Positions 49,101-61,100 of a DNA stretch of 64,000 nt are shown here, piece after piece. The notes under the pieces were generated by a model. That model worked only from the letters and a program-made list of their open reading frames with translations. It did no database searches and was not told where the DNA came from. The stretch is from Marthasterias glacialis (taxonomy: Eukaryota; Echinodermata; Asteroidea; Forcipulatida; Asteriidae), in assembly GCA_911728455.2 (NCBI GenBank), contig OU452219.1, positions 7,934,320-7,998,319 on the forward strand, in the 5' to 3' direction. The first letter of the stretch is position 1. Every line of letters starts with the position of its first letter. The position numbers and the translations under genes were made by a program.

Positions 49101-52100
49101 AGTACTGTCAAAATTTTGCCATTGAAAAAAGTATCTGATTGCAAAGTGAGACGTCCCATCTTGCTACTTTCAGGCACCACCCTGGTTATTTTAATTTTAA
49201 TAACATTATCTCCACCTCACTGCAAAGATTGACCGAATGAAGGAAATAAAAATCACAAAAAAACGTTAGATTTGTACGAAATGTTTCCTTGACTTCCTTT
49301 CAATTAATAAGTCAATATGCATTTCTTGTGCAGCACCTCTGCAAGTGCTGATGTGCATTTCATGTGCTGTTTACTTTTTCACGTGATCACCATTTTATTT
49401 TTACCACGCTGCTCACTTTATCAGTTAATGGGAAACACCAGTTCATGTTTTCTTCATGTACTTTATAAACAAAAAAATGGAGAGAAGGGAACGGGATAAA
49501 CATTTTAAACCACACCATTAACTGAAAATACTCATCTGAGTGTTGCTCTTTTATAAAAAGAAATTTTTGCACCATAATACCAACTCTGTTGCCAACAACA
49601 CTTTATATATTTTTTTTTCTCAAAAAGGAAGCACCACAGACCCTATAATTCTGATGGGTATTTGGTATCAACACAACCTTTACACCAAGTTGATACTTTC
49701 AGGTAATATACTCATTTCACACTTCCACGGCGTTTGCATGGCCTCCCTCTTACCCGCTTCGTTCTATGCCTCCCTGCTTAATCCAACACAATCCTACAGT
49801 GTCAAACCAAGCTGATAGCAACAAATTCAACAAGCTATTGATTTTCAGTTCTGGGTTTACATTCCAGGGTAATGATATAATAAAAAACAACATTGCTGTC
49901 AGATTTTCAGAACGTCTTACAGGGTTTTTCGACTTGGTTTGTAGGTATGCACAGAGCCCTCTACTGAGCCACTCTCAGCAGACCTCAATGTCCAACCATG
50001 GGGGAGGGGATCTTGGCGATGTTCCCCACACTGTCAACGATGGGCTGTCCTATTCCTTCATCAAATCTGAAGATAGCGATTCCTTAATGAGAGGCTCCCC
50101 AGGATTGTCTGATCTGTCTGGCTACTCACCAGCTAACGGAACCATATCCTTTTGTAGAAAATTTACTGTCCTGCATTTATGTACGTTCACTTGTCATATT
50201 ACATGTATTTCGTATCTGTAATCACATTGGCATTGTATCACTCTGTTGTTGAGTAGATGTGGGGAATGGAATCTCTATGCTGAGTGGGTTTGAAGAGTGT
50301 ACAAAATGAAAGTAACATGCAGAAGTGACTTGATTACATCACAGTTTCCTATTGTTTTCGATCATTTATTTGATTATGAAGAAAAACACGCCCCGATTTC
50401 AGCTAGCTGTTTAACATGCACAAACTTGCTCAGCACAGATCACGTTTTCTTTGCAAACACATCTAACCAGCCAGAGTACCATTAAATGTATTTTGTTTGG
50501 ACTGTTTACCCATCTTGAACGGATCTTTCTCTGTGGTTTACCCATTACTTTTTGCTGGAAGCTAAAAAAAAAAAGGGGGTTAGCCCATATTTGTCTACTG
50601 AACAACTTCAGCCCAATATCATGGAGCTGCTGAAGCACAAAAGGTAGCTGAGTTCAACAAAGTTATGCTTACCAGAATAAGGTTACCAGCCAAAGTACCA
50701 TTTCACATGTACCATATGTGACTGGTATCCTGCTTATTTTTGCTTAGCAGGAAAAATTGTAAAGCAATATTTTTTGCTTTTGAGCAGCTCCATGAAACTG
50801 GTGTGCATGTGTTGTACTTGACACCTTTTCAGCCGAGTCTAGTATCCTGTCTTTGGTTGGGTTCACATTTACTGTGAGCTGAAATGTGATCTAAACAGAC
50901 ATTGTATAATATTCTTGAAAATGGAAATGATAAGCAGTGGCTGAGCTGATCCTGTTTTTGTTTACTACTGTTTCCTGAGACATTTGTGTGAAATATCAAG
51001 TTGAAACTCTCTCACCCTCGCTGCCGGACACTGGACCAATCCTTGATCAGTCATCCTTCAAAACAGTGGCACTATCAGTCAGTGGAAAACAACAGGCAAT
51101 AGCTATTGTGTACTAATGGATGTTTACTTTGTGGGCTCCAGTTTCATTTTGGAAGGCTCAACAGTGTTTCAAAATCTGTGGTTATTGTACGGGATGTGTT
51201 TTCCAGATAAAGATTTGGTCATTGCATTTAAGTTGCTCAAAAGATTTCACCTGATGCTGTTTGCAAAGCCTGTGGTCAAGATTTATTTAATGGAATATGA
51301 TCTGGACCTAACTTAGTTGATGTGTTCACCTCACTTGGTTAACCAACTTTTCTGCACAGTTGATAAGTGTAATATTAATCAATGAAAATACTTGAAGAGT
51401 AGACATTGGTCAACCGGTTAGATTTTTGTGTAAATCAAAGAAATACAAGTTTTATTTATTTTGTTTTATCAAAATACTCAAAGGACTGTTTAAAACATAC
51501 TAAAGTTCACACCATTGGAATGTCCAACCATTAAGGTGTAAGGGACTCACAGATTTAGAGCTTTTTGCTTTTTGTAATTTTTCCTGTTACTTTATTTTTT
51601 ATGATGCCACAACTTTTCACCCTAAAGTTACCCAAAAAAAAGTACATTCACTCTGAGCATGTCCCTGAAGCAGTCTTGAACTTTGGTATTAATTGAACTT
51701 TTAAACAACAAAAGCGGCAAGATTAGGACGAGTGTTTGGTGCCCGTACAACTCTCCCTGCCAATCAATCAAACTTGGCAATAACAAGACGCTAGCCATAA
51801 TTTGTGTAAAGCCCGCCTTTTTCTTGTATGCTGAAAACTCGCGGGCGAAAAAAAAAAAACCTGAGATAATTACACGGCGCGACCCACACCACATGGCTAG
51901 ACTTCCGAGCTGTGGGGGGATATCTTATGGGGCTTGAGGCTTGGTGCCGTCTCGCTGAAGACAGGCCATGGAAGCTAATCCCCTTGGGCTGAGCGACTTC
52001 ATTGAGATGATTCCATGCATGTCGGCAACTATTCTTCACACATCCTGTATTGTCTTCCTCACTCCACAAAGAGCTCCCTATTCAGGGCGGCTGCTGCATC

Positions 52101-55100
52101 GTTCCATGGCCTACCTCTCTCTCTCACTCACTCTTTCTCCCTGTAAGAGCTACATTGAGCTCCATGGCAATCGGTGATGAATTGCTACTGTTGCATCCAT
52201 CGCAGGTGTTGCCCCACAACTCGAGAAGGCCCCTCGTCTTTTTTCAAAATGTGACGCACTTTTAATGAACATTATTTTCTTGATTGATGTGAGTCAGATT
52301 GAGATGGGCAGGGGGTCGGGAGGAGAGTTTTCCTTTCACCTCTTTTCTTCATAAAAAAAATCCTTTTCCTTGAAAACTAAGTTAGTGTTTTTATTGATTG
52401 TTTTGTTGCCAAAACTACATATATGTTGAAAGTAGGATTTAAATCCAGGAGCCAAGGTATAAATTTATAATTTCCTCTTGCTACTCAACCAATACAATCA
52501 ATTTCCTGTAAGGTGGTGACAGATTGTGCTTAAAAGGCATTGAATAATAACAGACTTCAGAGAAACATGTCGTCGAAAAAAGGCATTAAACTTTTTTTTT
52601 ATCCATTGGTCTAACCTTCCTGTTAAAAAAAAGAAGCTTTTTTAGAAAACATTTTAGAGACATCATTTCCTTTTTGGAAAGGTATTTTACTGTGAATTAA
52701 ATAGCTGCCCTGTCAAGGCCTTACCTTCAAGAGGGAAAAAACAGTTAAAGTTCTGATGTTTGTCAAACTGTAATGACAAACAACTTAAAATAGCTGCGTT
52801 TCAATTAATGTACATGTATTATACAAATGTCTTCAAAAAGAAACTTCCACCCTTTCAAACGGAACAACTAAGTAACATAATTTGTTACATCACTTTCTTT
52901 CATCACAAACTCTCCCCCAACCCCCGTAAAGATGTTGAAGAAATACTAATGGCATGTGTATCAAGGAGGAACACAGAAAAGCAGGGTTGCCGAATTGAGT
53001 AGCTTTCAGTAACTTCAGACAACAACAAAATCCTAGCCATTGTTACAGAAAAAGTCTTCACAACTATTTGCTTGCATGGATGGCCTGAGAAGTCCTGGTA
53101 GCTGTGGTTGTCTACCAGCAGTTTACAATGCCTGTGAACAGAGTCGAGACAACCATATGTTCTTCAAGTGTACAGCAGCTGTACCAGGGTAATCATGGCC
53201 TGTCTATTCATATGCAGATCACCTTCCTTGTGTCGTTTTACATGTTGTTAATTCAGTCATCCTTGACGTAAAATTCACCAAGGCTATATACTCTCTAAAT
53301 TATTATATTTTTTATGTATAGATTATCGTTTTTGATTGACTGGTTTTTATCTTGCCTCTTGGAAGAATATGATATTTGTCCATGTCTGGGTTCTCAATAT
53401 TTTTATTCATATTTCTTTCTTCTTTTTGGGGGGTCGATTTTTTTTCATACATGATTCACCACACTATTGTTGATTTTAAACTTCTTCCAAAAGGAATGAA
53501 AAATGTGCTTTTGGCAAAAACATTTTGCTGAATCCATTTTTGCCACCCTTCTTATTTATAGTCTGAACATTTTGTTCATGATTTGAAATTTACTTTTTGA
53601 GAAATCATATCACAATGGCCGCTGCCCTTATAAGAAGAGAACATACATTTTGTAAAAGCAGTTCTGACATGCAAATTATTTTTTTTCCCCATTCTCCAAA
53701 AACAAAGCATACATGGGCGTTTGAGCCAGGGGACATTTGGTACTTGTGTTTTTATCTGAGTAAAATTTGGGGCAAATCAACCCCTCTGCCCTCCTTAACC
53801 AATGAGTCCCCATATGCCTATGAAAGTATAAGAATAAGTAGTGAATTAAAAAGTATTTTGTATGACTTGGATCATTGCTTAATTTTTATAGAGCCACTAA
53901 GTTTTAGCTGACAAACATTTCTGCTAAGCAAAAGCTAGGAGGGAACCAGCTACCAACAGTATACGTCACATGGCATTTTGACTGGTAACCTTTACGTGTT
54001 TAGCAGCTCTATAAAATCAGACACAGGTTGTGTTGTCAAAAGTCTGTGGAACTACTGTAAAGATAATGTGTTGTGGCGGACAGTAATGTGTAGAGAAATT
54101 GATTTGGGGCCTTGTGATGACAGAGAACGCCCGGATCAGTCCCCACTATTTCTGCCCTAAATGCCCCGCTGGGATTTTTCCCTCCTTTCACAAAGTTACA
54201 AACCAACTGTGCGTTAAATGAGAAAGTGCTATTCCTTAACTCCTGTGTACTCCCTGACATCTACACTGACTCCAACTCACCTACGCAAGGCCAAGTTGAT
54301 GTTCTTCTACACAAGGTACCCCAGCTCTGCCCTTCTCAGGCAGCACTTTCTAGATGTCAAATTCAACAGGCACAACACTTCACAGATCATAAAGGTAAAC
54401 AGAATTGTCTCAATATTGCTCGTGTCAACATTTACTCGGATTTGTGACTGGGGTTCTGGTGTTGGGGGGGGGGGGATAGTGGTCTGTCTGCATGTTGAAG
54501 TATGAGTTATCGTATGTTAAGCCGTTTAGAGCAGGTGAACATCTTGAGAATTTGTTGTCTTTAGTAACGTTCCTTGGAAATTGACATTTCAATTTGATAC
54601 TTGGCCTTTTGGGTTTCCAGAAGCACATTATTAAACCAGCCGGTGGTGACAATCCCATCAAAATGGAGAACTTGTTTATTACAAATCTAAAAATTATGTG
54701 TTTCTCATATATATATATATATATTTTTAACTGTTTACAAGTAACATCTAAAAGTTGAAGAACTTCCAGATTGTGGCTTGTTGAAATTCTTCAAAACAAA
54801 CTTAATCTTGTTGAAGATCAACTGCTTTAATTTGACTTAAAAGTTTGCTAAGAACTGAGTTTTTTTTAAACTGGTGTCAACAATAAAATGAAGTCGATAA
54901 GTGATTTTAGTCATTATCCTTTCTATTTTCTTGTCGGAAATGTTGCATCTAAGAGAAATGTTTTAAATTTGTTTCTTATAAAACCTAATCAATCTTGATC
55001 ATTAGGTGATTTTTTTTCCCCAGTAAATTTACAGTGGTTTAAATATTCTGGAAGACCAACAGCAGGCTCAGTTCTTGCAGTTGCTTTGGTTTTGTTTTTA

Positions 55101-58100
55101 TCACGGTTTATTTTGAAAGGTGATTGATGTTCAGTCATTTATTCATCTAAGCCAGAATTTTTGTTTCATTTTTTCATTTATTTTTCACTTTTTGTTTCAT
55201 TTTTTCATTTTTTACCTGTATTAGTTTTCAGTCAATTTGCTTGTTCATGTGCCCTTTCTGTGACCTTTTTTTCCCCTTTTCCCCAAAGCAACCTTTTGAA
55301 AAATGTGCCACACATTTGGCTTTATATTTTCCTCTTTCTTATTATTACTTGGGCAAATCTTAGTCCTCAATACTCTTTTCCTGCTAACATCTTGGTTTGT
55401 CTTTGCACTCACACGCAGTGGTTCAGCAACTTCCGTGAGTTCTACTATATTCAGATGGAGAAGTTTGCACGGCAGGCCATGAGCGACGGAGTGGAGAAAA
55501 GTGAAGATCTGTTGGTCATCCGTGACATGGAGTTATTCCGTACGCTCAACATGCATTACAACAAGAGCAATGAGTTCCAGGTAAGACCAATGACCCTCCA
55601 CCCCCCTCCCCAGCCCCACCCCTACATGTATTCTTTAGAAGCAAATGTTGATGATTGAACTGTTGCAGCTGAGACTTGCACAAATTACCCCTCTACAAGC
55701 ATGAAATCATTCTAGATCTAAACTTAAGCTTGCCAAGACATTTTGGCTATGTCACTTCCCTGTAGGAGTTCTATTAGTTTGCCAAAACCACGGCCAAACT
55801 GTGCATGATGCTGGTTTGATAGCACTAATGATTACAGTAATCTAGTCATGTTTCCTTGTGGTGAAGGAAACTCCTTGGATTGTGTCTACATCTGATTTTA
55901 TAAATTCTTGTTGGGCACAGTCTTGCATAGAATGCTGCAGGTTGTAGTCGATACAACTCAATTTGTCATCTGGTGATCAGTTTGAGTTGTTATTTAAAAG
56001 CTTGTCATTTGAATGGCAACCGTAATCTTCACATACAGAAATCTAAATGATTGTGTGAACTTGATTCCCATTGTCTTCAACTCGAGCAAACAGCTCTACA
56101 GCATGTTTGTCATGTATTAGTATGACTTGTTTTCAAGTTTGCTGTTGTTTTGATAAGAGCATGACTCCCAATCATCAAGTAACTTTTACTTGGTTTCCCT
56201 CTGGACCGTTAGCGTAGTGCAGCCATCTTGTTTAGGAAGTGCTGAAATATAAAGTGCTTTAAATCAATGTAATAAAAATTCCGCACAGATGTATCGAAAG
56301 TTGGTGTGTAGCTCGTAACAACGTCTCTCTAATTAAAAGCATACAAGTAACTGGAATCATGCGCACATGTGTTTCCAATACTTGGGATCAATGTGACTAG
56401 ATTAACATCTTATTGCTGTCTGTATTGGCAACTTTAAATGCAGAATTTGAGGGTTTGTGTGGTTCGGCTAAACATTTGTTGCATTCTGAACTGGTACACT
56501 ATGTAACGCTCCCTCTAGCTCTTAGAAGAGCCGGTTGGTTCCCTTAAGTCTGCGTGTATCGTGTCATGAGTTTGAATTGAAAAGGAATAAATACAACCAA
56601 TTACTTGTACTTGTTTTATCTTATGATAACAGCAATCAAAACCATTACGCATCGCTATTCGTTCACTCATTCAAGGTTGATATCCAAGGTAGATACAGTT
56701 GGCCACAACCTGTCCCGTGATTTAATAACTGTCCATCAGTCATCTTCATAACTCTGACGGGTCTTCTTTAATTGGTTTTCACCCCCATCATAATTTTTTC
56801 CCAGACTCTTAACAAGGATTTCCATCCCATAAAGCTTGTTTACGATTCACAACAGACTGTCTCAAACTTTGGGGTTTTCTTTTGACTCGTCTTTGTCCGT
56901 GGTGCCTCCAGCAGTTTCGCTGAAGCAGAACTCCCTCCTGGAACCTTCTGAAATCTTTTATTGCCGTTGTGCTTCACAGTTGGTTTGGCATGCACGCACA
57001 ACAAAGAGGAAGTGAAAAATAACTTCAAGAAGAATTCTTTTAATTTATGGAATTTCTGCCGGGCTACTTACCACAGCTAAGCCTTTTGACTCTTCGCCAA
57101 GGATCCGTTTTAGATAGATTTCCCTCCCCCCCCCCCCCCACTTCAAAACCCCCCTAAACTAAATGCACCAAAAATGTAGTTGTTTGTGCATTGAACTTCA
57201 CAAAGACACTCATTGCATGAGTTTGGCCAACGGCATGTCTAACGATGCAGAAACTCCTTTGAAAGTTGTTGCCAAAGCGGCCTGAAAGGAAAGCACACAT
57301 TCAGTGGAGTTAAGTGCTTCTTAACACTTGAGTGGTTGCACGCAATGGTCATACAAGGGAACCACCGTGCTTTCTTTACCCCATGTCTAGGGAACACACA
57401 CACAACAGGTCTTATAATTATATCACAAACTCATATTTTATATGACAGCGTGGGCCTACGCTAACCCCCCAGGAACTTTGGCTTTAGTGGGCAGCACAAA
57501 CGGCCAAGCGACAACTAACTCACAATTTCATCCCTCTCATAGTTTGTACAAGAATAAGATTTTGGGTACTGGTTTTAATGATTGTGGTCAATACTTGATA
57601 AAGGGAGTAACCTATTACTCGACATTCCGTGTAGTATTCATTTTAAAACAGAAACAAGAAAAGGCAGGATGCGGCAGCTAAACACCAACCCAAAAGTTTC
57701 AAAAAGTCACCCCAAAATTTTTTAATCATTCTCCAACACACACACCAGACCAAACTTATGAAATCTGACATTAACATCTCAAAAAAAAAGAAAAACCCAC
57801 AACCGTTCAAAACTCGGACCACAACAACTTCGAGAAAGAAAAAAAATTTGCATTGCACCATAACACAAACCTGTTATGAACAGTATTGTAATGAACAATG
57901 TATCCCATTCCATTTAGTCACTTCACCCAAGCACCCAAGCACTCGGTTAAAAAACAAACTTAACTTGTTGTGTGCCGACTTGATACAGCTGACCTCATCA
58001 GAAACATAACCATTACGGAGGGAAGACAAAAGAAGGCAATAAAAACCCAGCCACTTTTTTTCCAGCAATCATGTTTTGAACATTGGTGCTATCCAAGCAC

Positions 58101-61100
58101 TGTCACTGAAGCAGAACCTTATTAACTTTGCCCCCACCCCATCAAAAAAAAAATTAAAATATTAATTAAAGAGAAAGAAACTAATAACAATCCCCCACGT
58201 AAAAAAAAAAAAAATATTGGTTTTGCAGTGTGAGCCCAGTGGGTGCAACTCCTTTGTGCACAAGGTCAAGCAGTGTTGGTCTTTTTTTTTTTACGTCTCC
58301 ACTCAGTCTAGGTTTAGCTGCAAAGAACAAAACTGGACCTCGTCTCACCCCACTGATCACGTCTGAGTAAATTGCCAATCATTATCTATCCAAATGAAGG
58401 TGTTATTCACCTTATTACTTGGTGTCCGTTTAAACGCTGATAAGATATTTCATCATCTGCTTAGGACTATTGTTGAGCATCGGTTAATTTTTGTTTTGTT
58501 TTTAATCCTTTAGGTGTGTTTTTTTTTTTTTTTTTTAATGACCCTCCATTTCCATGCCTGCATTCTTACAAAATACAAGAATTTTCAGTTCTCAAAACAA
58601 GGGAAACATTATGGGTTTGTTTTTTGCAGGAAACTGGTTCTTGTATTGCCATCCTGGAACAATTCCTGTGACTCTCTTTTTTTCCCAGTAGCACACCAGG
58701 TTGTGTGATTGTATGAAGGAAATTGGCTTGTTATCACAATACATGTACATGTACATGTATTTTTTTCCCTTCTTTTTCATAAGGTTTTTTAAAACAAAGT
58801 TGTTGTTGTTTTAGTTCTAATCCTGAATATCACCATCTATGTGAAAGGATCCGTCTTTAAATAAACCACCTTAAACAGATGTCATTTTACTGATTAGCAG
58901 AAAAAGGGCAGTTTTTTTTTAATCAGCATGAACAAACATACTACAGATAAAAGTGTTTTGATTGTCTCAGGAAATACTTTTGACTAAAATGCGTTCAGTT
59001 TTGTGAAAAAAGGTGTTTGGAAGTGATCTTAATTTTTCTGCCTCACGAGGTGCAGCAGGTGCGTGTTTCCTCAAAAAGGAAATTTAAACTTTTCTTGAAA
59101 GATTTCATAAAAGTGAGACAAGTTTTCAGATATATTTTTTTGAAAACTAGACTGTCTGAAAGGATGTACCCTTGAAAAAAAAAAGAGAGAGAAAAGAAAT
59201 GATATCGCATCGTCTCTTTGAATTTGCTGATTGAGGCGGGTGGGTGTCTCCCCCACGCCCTCCCCCCCCCCCCCCCCGACCACCATGCAGACACCAACAC
59301 TCCCATAGCCCCTGGCATCAAGATCCAGGCTCTGCTAAATCATAGCACAATTGATGCAATCTCCTGTGGTGGGAAGGTCCTGTAATCCATGGCCAATTTG
59401 CCTGCATGCTCTGGTATCAAGATATGCCCCCCCCCCCCCCCCCCGGGGGCAATCACTCTCAGACAGATATTTAAAAGCACCAGTCCTTGCTATTGGTGTC
59501 ATCATTCCATTAAGAAATAGTAACAGATTGCAGGTGTATCTACATAATGATGGAAGTCAAGTCAGAGCAGTTGGACTTCATGCAGAAATAGAGCCGTCCT
59601 CTACTTGTCTTTTTATAGAAACGCTAATATAGAAGTAATACTTGGAAGCATGAGGTTATTTTTAGAGCAGGGGATGTGGAGATTTGTTCTTGACATGTTT
59701 CTTAAAGAGCAACATTTTAAAAGGGAGTCCTATTCCGCCAGTAGCCCCATTGATTAGCCCAACAGCCTCGTTATTGTCACTCTCATGTCACTCATTTAAG
59801 CAATTTGGAAACTTGCGGGATATTTTTACAACATTGGTTAAGGCAGTGGAGCCTCCCCTGGTTTTCAATTGACATCTCTTAAACCATTTAATTAAATACA
59901 AGCGTTTGTTTTTTGTAATCAAGCGTTTTTTTTTTAAAGTTTGGCTACAGGGATTCCGTAAGGAGAGAGTGTTCCATGTGTAAATCTCCAATTAGAGATG
60001 TTGCCATTCTATGAATCAGTCGTGCTGGCTGTCCAGGATCTACTGGAAGGCTCAGTTTAATATCTTGCTGCGTGACTCAGTAACATTACCTAGTCTTAGG
60101 TTTGTCTGTAGACAGGATGTCACTGCCGCATCCTAGGGCTTACGGTTCTTAGAAACTGGGATACCAATCAAGCCGAGCAAAATTGAGCAAAATCTGTAAA
60201 TGAACCTGGAGAGAGGCGGTGTCTTTTGTGTGCAAGTGTGCTCCAATTTGTTTAATGCATTTATGTGTTTGACGTAAACCAAAACCAAAAGTGCATAAGT
60301 TACTTGCACTTTTTTTCAAGAATCCCAGGGAGTGTATGCACCAAGGTCGCTCGCCACTGATGATAAAATTGAAAGAAATAATTCAGTGAATAGTCTCACC
60401 TTGGATGCCCATGAAAGAAAAGACGAAAATGGAAAGTCATCAATCAAGTGGGATTCCTCAAGACACGAACAAACAGCGGCGGCAATTACCGCTAGTCGTC
60501 CATCTATATAACCCCCAGGATGCCATTATTTATTCTCATACCCTCTTGGAGTATTTTAATTCGGGACCATATAATCAGGAAGTTGTCAAGTCGTTATTGG
60601 ATGGCTGTCGCCCGCTGTCTCCGCTGCACACCAAAGGTCAGCCGTACTTTGTGTTCCTTTTGCATAACTCCTTTTGATGTAAGTTGTACACGGTACCTGT
60701 GTAAGCAAGCCACCTATAATACCACGGTGTCCTTAACGTTTGTGATTTCTGCCACATCCCATACGATTTTCCTTTGATCCAGGCACACCACCGATTTCCT
60801 TCTTAATTGACCTGCCTCCTGCCTGTACTATTTCAAGGTGCTGCTATTCTTCCCCATGTGAAGGCCGAGTACATTTTTACGACCACTTGGAGTGTATGAA
60901 TTTTTTTTTTTTTATATTCATCGTCTTTCATGTAATTGCTTCTTTGCGTGGTTGTGTTATGACCTAAGGCTTTATCACATCTGGAGCAGTAGTAACATCA
61001 ACTCTCTTGCATATATATAGTGCATTTTCTTAGTTCCTAAGCAATACTCCCGGCAGAAATGAAACCATTATTCAAGGTTATTTTTTCCTGTCGGCTGTTT

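Larger units (their letters stand above)
46157..49944 (+). other. PROX coding intron 1 (U2-type, 3.8 kb)
   Basis: GT-AG intron, phase 2. It contains a degenerate tRNA-like remnant on the - strand (46305-46360), a foldback element (47421-47541) and a repeat-free block around 48000-48680. No coding is seen. Confidence 0.85.
50144..54250 (+). other. PROX coding intron 2: U12-type AT-AC intron (4.1 kb)
   Basis: The 5' end ATATCCTTTT (50144-50153) is an exact match to the U12-type AT-AC donor consensus. TTCCTTAAC at 54232-54240 is an exact U12 branch site, and the intron ends in AC at 54249-54250, 11 nt after the branch A. Phase 0 on both sides joins SPANGT to [15 protein letters not shown]. No canonical GT-AG alternative joins these exons in frame. 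The intron contains two copies of inverted-repeat family A in opposite orientation. Confidence 0.93.

Noticed and set aside
50144-54250. Nested U2-type intron (twintron) as in Drosophila prospero
   Set aside because: GT sites after the U12 donor (50154, 50168, 50181) are weak or in the wrong phase. The frame upstream of the acceptor has a stop (TAA 54215-54217), leaving only AG sites at 54221-54226. No pair with good signals and matching phase was found.
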